Counted from the first letter of the stretch, positions 37,601-51,711 are shown. The stretch is 64,000 bases of DNA from Allacma fusca (GCA_947179485.1 OX359248.1:27475378-27539377), one strand, 5' to 3'. Program-made: numbers and translations. Notes: generated by a model not told the origin, from the sequence alone.

Positions 37601-40600
37601 GGAGCTTTAAGTCAAGAGCCAGACTTGGGAGCGGCTTTCCTAAAATTTGCAGTTGTGACCAAGGAGTTGTCGAACCTGAAAAAAACCTTGGTATGCGAAG
37701 TATATGAGACTGTTATTTTTTATCATTCATCGTTAAGTATGGAATGTGTAATTTACGTCATGAAAGGCAGGCTGAGTTTGTCAGATCTGCATCATGTTCA
37801 TGCACATGATCCTTATTTAGAAGAAAAAAGGAGTATCACTGTTTAGATATGCATGTCGAAAGGATATGGTCGTGACTTGATCATCATTTGATTGAGTTAT
37901 GAATCGATTTTAGTATCGTGCAAATAAGATGTATATGCGTATAAACCTTACTATGACTCGTATGGAATAACTTTTGGATGTGATCCTTTTTTAGATGCAA
38001 AATTTACAGAATATGATACTGTTTCCATTGGAATCGGTCCTCAAAGGTGATATTCGTGGAGTGAAGGGCGAGTTAAAACGGCCTTTTGATAAGGCTCTAA
38101 AAGACTATGAAGCTCGACATGCAAAGCTTGAAAAGGTAATTGCTGATGTGGGTCCTACGCCTTGTCAATTTTACACAAAAACAAATGTATTTTATGGGGT
38201 TTCAATCATATGATGAGACACTCATTATAATGGTTTTTAATTGGCAGATAGCCGTTGTATGTTTTTGTGTCTGATTTAATGTTCATATCAATTAAAGTAC
38301 TTACGGTAATTAATAGATTTGATTGCTTATTCTTGTATTGTTTGTGATAACAGGAAAAGAAAGCACAAGCTCGAGATGCTGGAATGTTTCGAAAAGAAGT
38401 TACAGCCGCAGAAATTGCAGATGAAACAGAACGAGAAAGACGTCTACTGCAGTTGCATTTAAGCGAGTACTACCTTAAAGTGAATGAGATTCGAACCAAA
38501 AAAGGGGTGGAGCTGCTCAAGCATTTAGTAGAATATTACCATGCTTTAAATAAGTAAGTTTTGTTCTACAGCATGATAATGAACTTAGCAAGTAATTTCA
38601 AGATGCAGACTTGCACTAGCAATTTAATTTCTTTAAGCGATACAACAATCGGGTTTGATTGTAGTAAATATGTGAAACGATTGAAGAACCTGAGAGATGT
38701 CTAATCTGTATAATATTTGAATCTGGCATTCGACTCTATTGTATGTACATTGATTATGAAGAATTTCCGTAGTACAAGGAAACCATTAACAAATGCATGT
38801 ATTTATGTTAGTTATTTCCAAGATGGGTTGAAGACCATGGAACATTTTGGATCTTATGTCACTATTCTGTCTACCAACTTGACGAAAATCCGGCAAAGGC
38901 ACGACGATGAAAAGCGTAGACTTACCGAAATGCGTAACCTTCTAAGGACAACTCCTGTCCTAGAGAAGGAGGTACAGAACCTTGCCTGTATATCCGTGTC
39001 CGGCTCGCTTTTAAATGTACTGTCTTACATTTTGTTTTAGCTTACTTGTTAAAATAGATATTAATAATCATCTGAACCTACTTATAGTATTAATTACGTT
39101 CCATGTTGTTATTGTTTACTACCACAAATTTTCGTTCCCGGTTGATCGTCCTTAGATTTTAGATACTTCATGCGTTTGCATCCTTATCTACCCCTGCAGT
39201 GTTTATGCTTTATTGGCAGTTATGATTCCTCCTCTTTCGATAACGTTATTGCTCAAGAAAGCTACGGAAACTGCACAGCTTTTGACGTGTTATTGTTGTT
39301 GTAATATAGTGAATAAATTGTTTGCGTTAAAGTAAAAGGCATGTTTGCCGTTTGGGGAACGAAAAGTGAGCGTTTGCCATATCAATGTGTTTCTGAAATA
39401 ATGCATAAAATTAACATTTTGCAAACTGAATTGGATGTATATAGTAAATATGTTTAATCCCTTTGTTGTCCACTCTTCAGCTTTCGAATGCTGGTAATGT
39501 GAGTGGGCCGCCGAGTTATTCTTTACACCAAATGCAAGGTAATAAAAGTGTCGGAGTTACTAAAACAGGCTACCTTAATAAAAAATCTGAAGGAAAGATG
39601 CGGAGAGTGTGGCAGAAGCGGAAATGCGCTGTTCAAGATGGGTATGAAGCCAATATTTATTCAACGTTGTCTGTAATTTTTTAATGGATTTCCTGTTGCA
39701 TTAATGTATTTGTGGACTTTATAACGGAATGAAAATAACTTTTCTAAATTGCAGATTTCTAGAAATATTTCATGGTGATGAGGGGAAGCAACCTTCTCGC
39801 GTTAATTTACTCACTTGTCAGCTAAAAATTGTGTCCGATGACAAAAAGTTTTTTGATTTGGTTTCATATAATCGGACTTATCATTTGCATAGTGAGGATG
39901 ATGCGGAAGAATGGATCTCTGTGCTTCTTAACAGTAAAGTATGTTAACAACAGATAAATAATGTAGATTTTTCTCGTATTAAAATTCACATTATTGTAAT
40001 TTATGAAATTTGTTGCAGGAAGCTGCAATGGCGAAAGCATTTGACCAGAAAGTTGACAACGATGGTCTTGTAGAATTAACCCAGGCCATTTTAGGGCATG
40101 TTCACCGTCTTCCTGGCAACGATAGATGTGCTGATTGTGATTCTGAAAAAGGTTAGCTACTAATTCCCAATCGTGTTTTATATTTTGATCTCTTACATAT
40201 ACATAAGTATGAATGTAAAGGAAATAGGTCATGATTGTTGTATCTGGTATTTTCTAGAATATTTAGTGCTAAATATTTGTTTTTATTGTCATTATATTTG
40301 TAGAAGTAACTTGGCTCTCCGTCAACTTGGGTGTCGTAGTTTGTATTGAATGTTCAGGTGTTCATAGAACACTTGGGGTTGGAGTTTCTCGAATCCAGTC
40401 AATTTCGCTTGATCGTATTCCTCCATCGTTACTAATACTCTCGGTCACTCTTGGTAATTCTGTGATTAATGATATACTCGAAGAGAACCTCCGGTCTGGT
40501 TATAAGCCTCATCCAACTGCAACCATGTAAGTTCAGAATGAATGGAAAAATTCGACACAGCATGAAAGTCATGAAGTGGAAGTTGACCGATTATTACTCT

Positions 40601-42432
40601 ACCGATTTAATTCTACTTTTCCAACGACAGTATTCAGTTAATAAGTATTTATTCTACTGAGCTGTTGCACATGCAAATCAGAATTAATGCTTTTTTTGTA
40701 TATCCAGGGAAGAACGCACAGACTTCATTCGAGCCAAATATGTCGATAAAAAGTATGTGGGTGGCCCTGTAGACCAAGAGTCATTGATGAGGCGGGTTGA
40801 ATTAGCCATAGAATCCGACGATTTATTACTTCTAGTCAGAACCTGGGCACAGGGTGCCAAATTGGGACAGCCATTACAATCAAAGGTTGGTAGTTTTTAT
40901 GATAGAATATTAGCAAACATATCTCTTACTAAAATTATTTTTGTCGTTGAAAGTCTGTGAACTTGGTATAAAATATTTGTTTTAATGAATTGCATATTTA
41001 TATTATAGGATTCAGGGGAAACGCCGTTACATTACGCAATCGCCAGGAGCAGTTTACCTATTGTAGACTTCTTGGTTCAGAATTCAGGTGCAACAGATAA
41101 AAAGACCCGTAATGGCAGTACGCCTTTACATTATTGTGCCCTGTATGGAAAAGCGGAATCAGCTAAGTTGTTACTGCGAGCTGGTGTAGATTTGCAAGTT
41201 CAGGACAGTGAGAAACATACAGCATTAGATGTTGCAAAAATACGAGAAAACAGAGGAATTGAAGAACTAGTAAATAATTAATTTATATACTTCACATGCT
41301 TTCGGTCTTTCTTTTGTCGTCAAATACAATGATTTTCATTACAGTTACTACATGCAATGGAAGGAAAGAAAACATTATTCGAAAATGTTGACTTCGATTG
41401 GAACCTTGGAGCTGAAGATTCAACAGATTTTTCAGATGACGAGCCTACTGTTTTAGATGACCCTACAACCACGCCAGAGAAAAGGCGGAGACCAAATTCG
41501 TTTCTTATTGAAAGTCCTTACAAATCAACAAGTACGTTTATTGCATTTTCAGTGTTAAAATACTTTGTGAGAGACTACTTCCGTAAGGATTGTCTGTGAT
41601 GACTTGGAAGGATTTAATTGACTGGGTTATCTGGATTTACAAAGATGATTTACGGAGTGGAATGAATACGCCGGGATCTTTATCTGCTACAAGCACAATG
41701 TCAAGTAAAAATGCTCGATTAAAACGTGTCGCTCCGCCGCCTCCATCACCTTCCAATCATACTAGAAGTCCATCAGATTCATTAATTGGGAAGTTAGGAC
41801 TTGGTCGGTTGGTAATACCTCCAGGAGATCCTCCTGTTCTTCGGAAAACGAGTATTCCAACAACGCCTCCGGTTGCAATTCCCCACCCAACGTATCATCA
41901 AAATCCTCTTGCTCCGGCCTTCAACATCCTTGGTAATGTGATCAACAATTGTTCAACTGCAACATCATCACCTAACTCACTTCCAAGTCCTATAGTTAGT
42001 TGCGCCCCTGCGCTACCGAATGGAAATAAGGCATATTCAGTGCCCATTGATGTGGATAGCTACAAAGTGAGTGCAACTATGAAATCCGTCAAGTGTATCA
42101 CCAGTCGGCATATATATTCTGTGGGATGGAAATGCATTACCCTTTCTTTGATTTCAGAAATGTCGAGCTCTATATGACTGTGAAGCTGACAATTCAGATG
42201 AAATATCATTTCGACAGGGGGAAATTATTTTAATTCTTAATGAACGTACTGAGGACGACAACTGGATGGAAGGTAATATTTTATTGTTCATCAGATTCAT
42301 TTTTTATTTTATTCTGTTTTTTTCCAAATCATGTCTTCATACTTTTATACACGTATTGCAGGTTTGATCCTGGATGATCATGGAAGTCGAAGAGGAATGT
42401 TTCCAATCTCTTTCGTAGAGTTCCTCAATTAG
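34676..42432 (+). CDS. ASAP: ASAP-family Arf GTPase-activating protein (BAR-PH-ArfGAP-ANK-SH3), 15 coding exons, 924-925 aa
   Basis: Exons: 34676-34801, 37475-37690, 37995-38135, 38354-38553, 38812-38971, 39481-39641, 39755-39938, 40019-40151, 40304-40526, 40708-40885, 41009-41269, 41345-41531, 41645-42066, 42158-42272 and 42362-42432. All are GT-AG and in phase (2,778 nt). Domains: BAR about 1-280; PH about 309-400 (GYLNKKS...VWQKRKC); ArfGAP about 405-525 with CADC...CIEC zinc ligands and the catalytic arginine in GVHR; ankyrin repeats about 575-665; proline-rich linker about 725-864; SH3 865-925 ([15 protein letters not shown]...). It turns off Arf GTPases at membranes and links them to actin and adhesion signalling. 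The start is the first ATG after an acceptor at 34552, so at least one 5' untranslated exon lies upstream. Human ASAP1 has a longer linker; this one is compact. Exon 9 has a tandem acceptor (see findings). Confidence 0.95.
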
Positions 42433-42518
42433 CGGTACTTCCTTGAATGTTAGTCTTTATTTCGCTTTATGAAAGATGAAGGTCAGAAAATGCTGGATTG
42501 AAAGAATATCTTTAATAG

Positions 42519-42524
42519 AATAAA
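42519..42524 (+). terminator. Candidate polyadenylation signal of ASAP
   Basis: AATAAA lies 87 bases after the ASAP stop codon. Further AATAAA hexamers occur near 42719 and 44447, so longer 3' UTRs are possible. Confidence 0.4.
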
Positions 42525-45500
42525 AATACCATGGAGGGTGAAGTTTGAGTAAGTTCTCACCTATTGTTGGGTTGCGGAGTTAGGAAAGTTATGGTATGCA
42601 ATAGTAGGAATTTGTATTTTGTTCCGAGTCATTTTAAATGTTACGAAAGAAGCATTACATGCATACTTCCAGCACATAGTGAAACGAAAAACGCATAATT
42701 TTAGCAATTATTTCGTGTAGAATAAAAAGGTGATTAATAGGTCTGTAGACGATTTTCTTCCAATCTTGCTATTTACCTTTAGTGCAACTGAAGTTCTTGG
42801 GAATTTCTGATAGCATAAAATTTACTTTCTTGAGAATAATCTTGTACCAGTACCGTTGTAGTTCATTTGTAACGATGTAATAATTAGTAGTATGTAAAAG
42901 TGAGTATTATTAAAAAAACAATAATTATACCACGAGGCTTTTTTTAGCCCGGAGTTCTCGGGGACATTATACGTACAAAAGGAATCCTAAGATTTAATGC
43001 GAGGTGAGAAATTGTATGCAATGGTTGTTGAAGGTGTTTAAGGAAGTAGTGCAAATATTGCTTACACAAAAGGTATGTACGTGTCAAATACAATAAATAC
43101 TGTAACTCTATTTAAATTATGAAATAGATATCTCCCAGATGTTAGATTACATAATTAATTACGAAGTATGCTTTGGCCTAAGCAGTCTGTAAATTATTCG
43201 CACGTGTTCATAAACATTCTAAAACAATGTCAGAACTGAAGATCTGCTGGTATGCTTACGGTATTTTAAGAATTTTGCTAAACGAATGATATTATTGCTG
43301 CTGGTAATTTTTGTTATTAGCAGCATTTAAAAAAACGATAATAATTAAAATTGTTTCAAGCAAATTCTTTTGTTAACCTTGCAAATGTTGTTCATGTTAC
43401 CTGTAATTAATAGTTTCCAGTTTGTACCATAGGTTTAATTTTATGTATGTATGTTTTTGTTTACATTTACCGGTATTTGAAAACGTGTTAAGAAATAACC
43501 AATATTATTTGCGTAGCAGTCAAAGGCGAGTACAAATGTGACAAAAATAATTAAAATTTAAAATGCATGTCACATAATATAGGAAGAATTAGAGTATATA
43601 GGCTTATTCCAAAACAGAAGCCAAGTACAAATATCAGCATATACCTAGTTTAGTAATATTTTCTTTGTGTTATTTATTTGCTCGCATACACAAAAACAAT
43701 ACGAAATGAAACAAAGATGTCAGTAATAATTATAACACAGTCAAATGTAAAATGTATACACACTATCGATGTTAGAGAGCCATTTATGATCTTTTATCTT
43801 GAAGTTTTTGTTATAATATTGTTTCTGTAACCTGGAGGAGATAATTATTATTGTATGTAAGTCTGTAAGTGATTATAAATCATTGTAAATTTTAAAAAAT
43901 TAGCGCTTGTCAAATCTCCTTGATGTTAAATAATAGGTAAGTAATCATCTGTACTATTGAAACTTTGTTAAAATTATTCGCATTGCTTAAAGAAATAAGA
44001 TTTTAATTTCACCAATAACTATTACACAAATCATTATGAAGTCTCGTGTGAATCCAAGTACCTTATTTAAATTTTTAAAAGAGTTAACTCTGACGGCAGA
44101 CTCAGTTCTGTGACAAGATAGAGAAAACTTGTGAATAACCATGTGAATAACCAAGGGAAAAGTAATGCATGGAAGACGCTTGGAGACAAGTTTTACTCAA
44201 AAGTTCTTACAGTCAAGTTTTCATTTTATACATATATTTATTTGAACTAGTTTCCAACTGTTCTTGGGAGAGAGTTTGTGTGTGATGTAAATATTTATTT
44301 ACATCGTGCAAAGGATTGTTGCCCATTAAACAAAACTGAGCAGAACTAAGTATTAAATTTGAAATTATTGAAATGTGTTAATAATTTGTTCATTCTAACT
44401 AAATACTCAATTTCGGTTTCTTGAATTTGTAGCTATAGTTATATAAAAAATAAAAATTTTAATCAGTAGAGTGGACTGTTTCTATTTAGGATAGTAAAAC
44501 GCTTATATCTGTTCACATCTAGCAATTAGAAATCATTGTTGTACTGGTAATGAGAGCGTTTCGGTCTCAAATTAATTTTTAATAATTATTACTTCTCACT
44601 ACATTTTTTCGAGGCTCACATTAAATATGATTGAGCACACTTTATAGTACTATTTCAATGTGCAAGTACATGATAGACTTGATAACATCAAAGCGGCTTG
44701 ATTAAAGATTGTCGATAATTATTATTCATAGCAAGCTTTCGCGTTCGTGTTATTATAAAATAATTAATTACTCCGTAATTTGATGTAATGAAGATGTACA
44801 GGTAGTAAACCTCTCATCCCACAACGGACATTCTACGAATGGACTTTCATTAATGCATTTAAAAACTATTGGATTATAAAGATGTGATGTTAAACTAACT
44901 GATTTAAACATTTTATGCAAGGGAAATGATTCGTCGTACCCAGCCTTTTAGGTTTTCTAAACGTGAAACGAATCGGAAACATAAAAAACGAGTCTGGATG
45001 TCTGGAATAACGACATGTTAAGCAATTCTTTCATCACCAGTTTATTATTACATTATAGTGTAATTTAAATAAATGCATCATGTGTAATCACTCAATTACG
45101 AGTATATGTGTTAACACGTAATTACATATGCGTACAATAAATTCAGATAAAATTGTAATAGGAATTTTTCTAGCTTTCTCTTCTTTTAGTGAAGCATTAT
45201 TTCTTCCATAAGACTCACCGTTTATAAATGCATGCATCCAAACATCAACCTGAACAAATCCAGCATTAACAAACACACCCATGGCACATAAGCATGTACA
45301 TACATGCTTTGCTAAACGTGAGTGACATTTTCACGCAAATACAGTTACACATATGTAACATATTCATGCCAGATAATTACTGTTTATAACATTCTACATT
45401 CTCCATCGATTTCCAACATTTTATGACAATGACATTTACGTAAACTCACAATCAGAAGAATTTCCTTGTTTCTACTAGTTTCCCTGAAATTTCATTCAAG

Positions 45501-47700
45501 GTTATTTATGTTGAGAATACCAATGTCCTTATTTTGGTTAGAAACAGCACATTAGGTAGAGGAATGTAATATTTCAGTATAAAATTTAACTGAGATCAGA
45601 AATAGATTCAAGTCAAGAAATCATGCAGGGAATTGTCTGTGTAACATCAATAAATAAGTACGGATAGCATTTTCCACAGCCCAACATCATGATGAACATG
45701 AGTGACCGAAAGGCCTTGGGCCTCATTTTCTTTCAGCATCAAGATCGCTCGCTAAAGCTCCATATTTTTAAAATACCAAGGTTTACTTTAGGTTATGTCT
45801 TAAAACTACAGGCTTAAATCGTTTACCTAAAAACTACCATTCTGTAAATATGCAACTTGGAATCTCAGAATGCTGTTTTGGTAGGAAATTGTGCGAGAGT
45901 TATTCGGAAAGTTGAAGTTCGCTTCTGCAATGAGATAAAATTTTGTCACTGTTTCCTCCTGGAATTACCTTCTGGTTGTTATCTCCAGAACTCGGAGGCA
46001 TGTGATGGGAAAGATAAAACCGGTCCGTGCTTGGGTCTCATAAATAGAATAACGTCAGAGGTTACAAATCGCATATCTTTTCTGCAGATATGACCATTTA
46101 GAAGATTGTTCTGCGTGTGTAGTAACTGCAATGCAGTTAGGTCACTTCCATGCGTAATTACATGCCCATGTCCCCCTCTGTACTCATACATAAATGAGAA
46201 AATCATATGACTCTACAGAGAGTATGAGACAAGAGCCCAATGCATCGCATAAATCTTGGAACTCCCAAGTCAGAAATAAAGTTTGATATTATCTATCTCT
46301 GGTTCGATTGGTCAGTTATGCACAGATTTGAACCATTTGTCCTCAAAATTTCCATACTCATTTATGTTGAATGAGGTTCGCTCACTTCCAGCAATTTCTT
46401 ATCACCAATCTAGCTAAATAGGAATCTTTTCAGTCTAATCTTCTTCAAATGCACTCCACACATGTGCAAATCCTGCTCAACCAATTTACTAAGATTTTGC
46501 ACACCTAATCGATTATGCAACTTAAATTTTCATCACAGTTTGCACATCTGCACAACTCACATGAACTTTGAGACTTTACTATGAGATGACAAATAAAATA
46601 TCAAATCGGAGATAATGGACTGACAGTGAAATCATGATATACAGCTGGACGGATTTTTCCTCAGAATGTCAACAAGATTTACAGTCCAACTCAATAATGC
46701 ACGTAACTCCGACCTTTCCCATACTTTGGCATTTTCATTTCCCACCAACCAGGATTTTTCCCAATCTCATATGGTGCTCTACATTTCACCAGATTCAGTA
46801 GCCGTGTAATCAAATGCCCTTAAATTTGTATGCATATATTCTAATGTATTCTTGTTTCAAAAATAGTTCCCCTCCTTTCTAACTTTAAGGAATAAATTGA
46901 AATGTTGCTGGTTTGAAACTTTACAGCTCTCAACAGGAGTTATTACAAAAGGAATTCAATCACACCTCAAAATATTCTTTGCTGAGGAGTCATAAGCAAT
47001 TTATTGGAAGTAAGAGGGGGTGAATAGCTTCAAGAGCAAACCATTTTCAAGCGGCTGGGAACAAACACTTAGATTTGTGATTTTGAGTATCTGTTCACAA
47101 GAGGTTTTCAAAGGGGAGAGAGAGATATCTTTTATGACGGAGACCATAGGGAAATTATATTGATACGACGATAATTATTTGCTCTTCATAATTATGACTA
47201 CTTTGTACACCGAGTTGGAGGCGTATATATGAAGCCTCCTTATAACTTTTGGAATTGGAATGTACGTCAACGATCCCACTTCAACTCTCACTATTGTACA
47301 ATCTGAAATGCTCTCCATTATGAGCAAATATGCAGGGAGTAGTTTCAAATTGGATAATTTTGGAGTATCAACAATAATAACTACATCACCCATATTCTCG
47401 ACCATCATTGCATTTGTAATTTAAAATCAGAGCACCATACATATGTTTCCAGTTTTAATGGATGAACCTACTACGAGAAGAGTTATTTATGGGAGTAGAT
47501 ACATATAAAAAAGCTAACGTTTTTATGAGGAATATTTTATGCAGCGTTTAAATTACTACTAAAGTTACGTGACATTATGTACATCCAGGCCAGAATAGGA
47601 CTCCAGAGTGAGGCTAAAATAAATCCTCAAGTGAAAATGATAGGGAAGACCCGAGGATTTTTTTTCCTCCTTTTGTTATAAACATATGAAGGAATTGAGA
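42525..47700. other. ASAP 3' flank and intergenic sequence, no gene seen
   Basis: AT-rich throughout. Isolated open frames at 45857-46093 (plus) and 47175-47408 (minus) lack splice partners or family motifs. I do not call them. Confidence 0.5.
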
Positions 47701-47722
47701 ATTGAATTACGATAAAGTCAAG

Positions 47723-47947
47723 ATGGGACGAGAAAGGACGACACGTCACGTAGGCAGCCCCACATCACGTGCAAGCTCTCCTTCTCTCTGGTCATCTCTC
47801 TTCGTACAAAGACACTATTCGTCGTCAATATCATCCTCAACAAGTCTTTTCCCCAATAAATCTATGTATAGAGGACTATTTTCGAGTTATAATCAACATG
47901 TACCATTGAACTCCCTGCCATTACCGCAGCCGAGACGAAACCGATGA
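47723..47947 (+). CDS. Small Ser/Arg-rich open reading frame, 74 aa, uncertain
   Basis: An ATG with a purine at -3 starts a 74-residue frame rich in serine and arginine (MGRERTTRHVGSPTSRASS...). Its codons are more GC-rich than its surroundings. There is no recognisable domain, no signal peptide and no homologue that I know. It may be a small gene, a first exon or chance. Confidence 0.15.
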   Translation: MGRERTTRHVGSPTSRASSPSLWSSLFVQRHYSSSISSSTSLFPNKSMYRGLFSSYNQHVPLNSLPLPQPRRNR

Positions 47948-48851
47948 TATCCAAAAACTTTCCTCCACAAGCAGGACAACGAGGAATTCTGAACTGTGTG
48001 AAGTCATTCCAATAGGATTTTTTTTGCCGAAAAACAAAAAACCGAGAACCACTTCATGATAAACTAACCACACAAGTCTTTGGTTATACAATTGAGTTCG
48101 GTTGACTATACTTGTAGTAAATTAATTCTGCGAGTTTTGATATTATTTCTTAAACCATTACAATCAGTATAATCACCATTTACAAATCAGCGGGGATTTT
48201 TAAAGCAAATTGACGCTATATCAGCAACAAAGGAAAAATTGTGAATCAGTTTGTCCCACCTTCATCCTTTCCCTCAAATCCTTTCACTTGTGCCTGAACG
48301 TATTTTTTTGAAGATTTTATGAGAGACCTGCCTGTTTTGCCGCGAAGAGAAGAGAACGAGTCTAGTCATTCTTTGATTTCAGCATTTTTGCCCTGTCGAA
48401 GTAAGATTCTATTCCGCTGTTTGTAAAATATTTTAACCTTTCATGATATATTATAGCTTAATTTTTTTAATGGGAAATTTTCTACTAATCACAAATTGTA
48501 ATGCTGACATTTTAAAGCGTATAATTAATAAATATAACAGTATTTGTTGAAACAAATGTTAAATTTGTGCGCAGTGTGTGTGATAACAGAGGGGGGAAAT
48601 TATAGCTGAAAAGGCTCAACTAAAAATTTAGTGGCGGAATTAGGGCTAGTAACATTTTACATATGTAATTTTGATTATGGGTGTGCGCGTATATCTCTTA
48701 TACCCTCTGCCTTTATCTGGGAAGACAGTAGGTTTAAAATAATTATACATACATCCTAAACCAGTTTGTCCAGAATGTCAGTTCAGAGATAATAACGGGA
48801 TAGGGATGGTAACTCTGATTGGTTGTTGTTGTAGGCTGTGGCACGGGAAAA

Positions 48852-49609
48852 ATGTCGTCGATGCCAATGGGGGCATATGCAGCCTTCAAGGTTCGAGATA
48901 ATATGAATAGCCAATCTGATGGAAAACAAGGCCCAAGTCAACAGTGTACGATGAAGATGACGCCGCCGACGAGCAATGGTACTAGAGATTTTATTTTTTA
49001 TGCTAATCATTCTTAATTAGCGTAATGCCCTTGTAATTACTGCACTTCCTGTAGATCTTCCCCACTGTTTAAATTAAGTATAGCTATAGGGCAAGCACGG
49101 CACTGAGCTGTCATGGACAGAATCACTGGGATCATTACCTTCCCAAAATGCCGTGATATAGCTGTAACTTCCAGTACTAGAGCCTCCTTAGAAATGTGTA
49201 ACTCCGTCAATTTTGCAAGACTCGAAGCTTTAAAAATCCATTTGAAGGATTCCGTAGCGATTGATACAATTGAAAAGTTTGTCTTTGATACGGAGCTTAT
49301 AGTCTCAACTCCGACGTAGAACAAGTACCCTTCTGCTATGTCACGTATTTAATTTTGCTAGGGAAGCACATCATGGTGTTTGATAAGCGTCTCCAAGCAT
49401 AAGTTTGAGTATAACAATAGATTACAATGGCCAAAGTAATCTATTGCCAATGGCCTTCATATCCTACAAAAAGAATCTCCTTGTAAACCCTTAAGCTGGA
49501 TCCGCTGTACTTCATCCTGCCCTAAACCTACCTCCAATGTAGAAAAAATTTCAATTTTCTAACAAATTATTCTTATACCAAATCCATAGATTATTATTAT
49601 TTGATTTTG

Positions 49610-49640
<31 letters not shown>

Positions 49641-51144
49641 TGCGGGATAATATCCCGCACTTTTATATGCTCTTAAAGCTTTTACTACACAAGTTGTTCT
49701 CTTTTGGGTCAATTTTGATGAAAAAAGTCCTGCCCTAGTACTTTCCCTGCATCATTTTAATATCAATGTGAAAGGTGAACTCAAGCCCAACTCCGAGCAC
49801 AACAGGGGCATAATCTGATTAGGCAGAAACAAGCCCTGCAAATTCCTATTTGAGTGTCAAAGGTATTCCGAATTTATTTACATCACCGATAGAACAAAGT
49901 CCATGGAAAATTCTTTGGAAACCCCTTTGTATTTACCCGCAATAAGTAATTTCCAGTGTTATTACCATCAGGTTTGATCGATGAATCATAATTTTATGCG
50001 AGGCATTAAACCCCGTTGAAACTCAAACCAGACGAGTTAGTTCCAGTCTGTTCAGAGTAGTCAGTGAGAGATGTAAATTTTATGGAGGACAATAAGGGAG
50101 GTGCTTGTAGCCTCATTCCATTGCATTGTGCATATGCATTTCATTCCTGTAAACCTACTTTATTCCCTTAATACATGGAAGTACAAGGAAAGTAGTATAC
50201 TGTATGCAAAATCTTCTTAATTATGAAATTACAAATGAAAAGTAGAGTTTTATCAGATCACCTCTAACCTTGATTCTGATATCACCAACGGACTCATCAA
50301 GGTCTCAAATTGAAAAAGATTCCCAGCTTTAAAAAAAATATGAGTATCTGAAATACTGTAGTAGTAACTGTAGTCCAATGAATGTGCTCATCCTTCTGAC
50401 ACACATGACACGGGTTTGAACAGGAGAAGGAAAAAGATGAGAGTTTCCTCCGCTCATTGTCACACTATAGTTTCACCTCTGACCTTTCAACTAGGAGCCT
50501 AATCTCAAAGCAAAACGTCATTTAATGAACTCTTCAAGCTTGATTATGCAGCCAATTAATGGTTTTATGAGGACACAACTTAGAGGAGGCTACTTCATAA
50601 TGCACTTGCGTTACTATTGCGGGGATTCAATTTTCAAAGTTGTGAAAAACTTTTCAAATTCAGCTGATAAAGTAGGGCATATAGCGGAGTCTGTGTAGAG
50701 AAATAACTTTCCAGGTATACATACACGGATCTCTTTTAAAAGTTTTAGATCTTTGTTCCTTCTACTAGTTAGTTAGGAATATTAATAGCCGGAATCAGAA
50801 AACTGACATAGGCAGTTTCCGATGGTTCTGGAGTTCTGACTCAGAAAACATTCCCCAAAAGGAATATTTGACGACGTGATCAAACTGATGGAAGAGCTCT
50901 CCCTTGAGGGCTAATTGCATCTATTATGATACTTCTTGTCTTATACAAAGGCGCTTCCGTGTTCACCAATTTGTAGAGATACTTGTCCTCTTGATTGATT
51001 CAGTTCTATGTTCTGACGTTTCTAGACTGTCCGGATAATCCAACAAAGTACACGAGCAAGGCAATGATGGCTATATGGGGCATGTACAACCGCTACTCGG
51101 TGCATAACTTCAAGAGCAACATTAATTCCTACGACAAGGTCTAA
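48852..51144 (+). CDS. Candidate two-exon gene for an 81-aa protein of unknown function
   Basis: Exon A (48852-48978) begins after a good acceptor (GTTGTTGTTGTAG at 48834) with MSSMPMGAYAAFKVRDN... and ends one base into a codon. Exon B (51026-51144) follows the acceptor TTTCTAG, joins in phase to give SND-CPDNPTKYTSKAMMAIW..., and ends NSYDKV with a stop. In exon B only this frame is open. The donor after exon A (G-GTACTA) is weak. Composition looks coding in both exons. I do not recognise the family. Exon B might alternatively continue by splicing at AAG-GTCTAA. It lies convergent to the kinase gene at 51.7 kb. Confidence 0.35.
49615..49640. repeat. (AG)n microsatellite
   Basis: About 13 AG dinucleotides, directly followed by the 23-bp palindrome at 49639-49661. 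Confidence 0.9.
49639..49661. repeat. Perfect 23-bp inverted repeat next to the (AG)n tract
   Basis: AGTGCGGGATA, one central A, then TATCCCGCACT: an 11-bp stem with no mismatch around a one-base centre. It may be a dimer binding site or a remnant of an insertion. The sequence alone does not say which. Confidence 0.7.
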
Positions 51145-51635
51145 AGCAAGACATAGGTTTAAATTATTAGTTTTTAGGAGTAACTCTAAATTCACAACCA
51201 TTTGATTTCGCATGATCGTACTCAAATCCAATCCTTTGATCGTTGTAGCTAATTAGTCTTGATTTAAAACTCGCAACTCTCATCACCCGCTTTTGACACA
51301 GCTTTTTATTCCAATGTTACACAAGTTCACATAATTTAATTTCAAACTAACATTATGTAATTTAATTTGATTGAGCATGCACAAAATGAAATGGGAAGTT
51401 CTACAAAGTTTCCAAGGTTGTGTCAAAAACATTACAAATGTCAAAAATTATGATTTAGCCATTCAAATTTACTAACAACAAAAGTATTTAAAATTATTCC
51501 ATCCCCAACTTTGTTACCACTAATTTGGAACTTCCGTATGCTCCTTTAAATTAGTAACCTTTGCCTTGCACCTAATGAAATAAAGAAATGTTACAGAGTC
51601 CATGAAGAACTATAGACTACATCGTCCACTCAACC

Positions 51636-51641
51636 TTTATT
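51636..51641 (-). terminator. Candidate polyadenylation signal of the kinase gene
   Basis: AATAAA on the minus strand, about 93 bases after the stop codon at 51734. Confidence 0.45.
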
Positions 51642-51711
51642 ACTCCAGCATTGCACTGAGTATATATTTTGCATTACCTTTTGTGTTCACATACAGTGAA
51701 ACACATGTACA

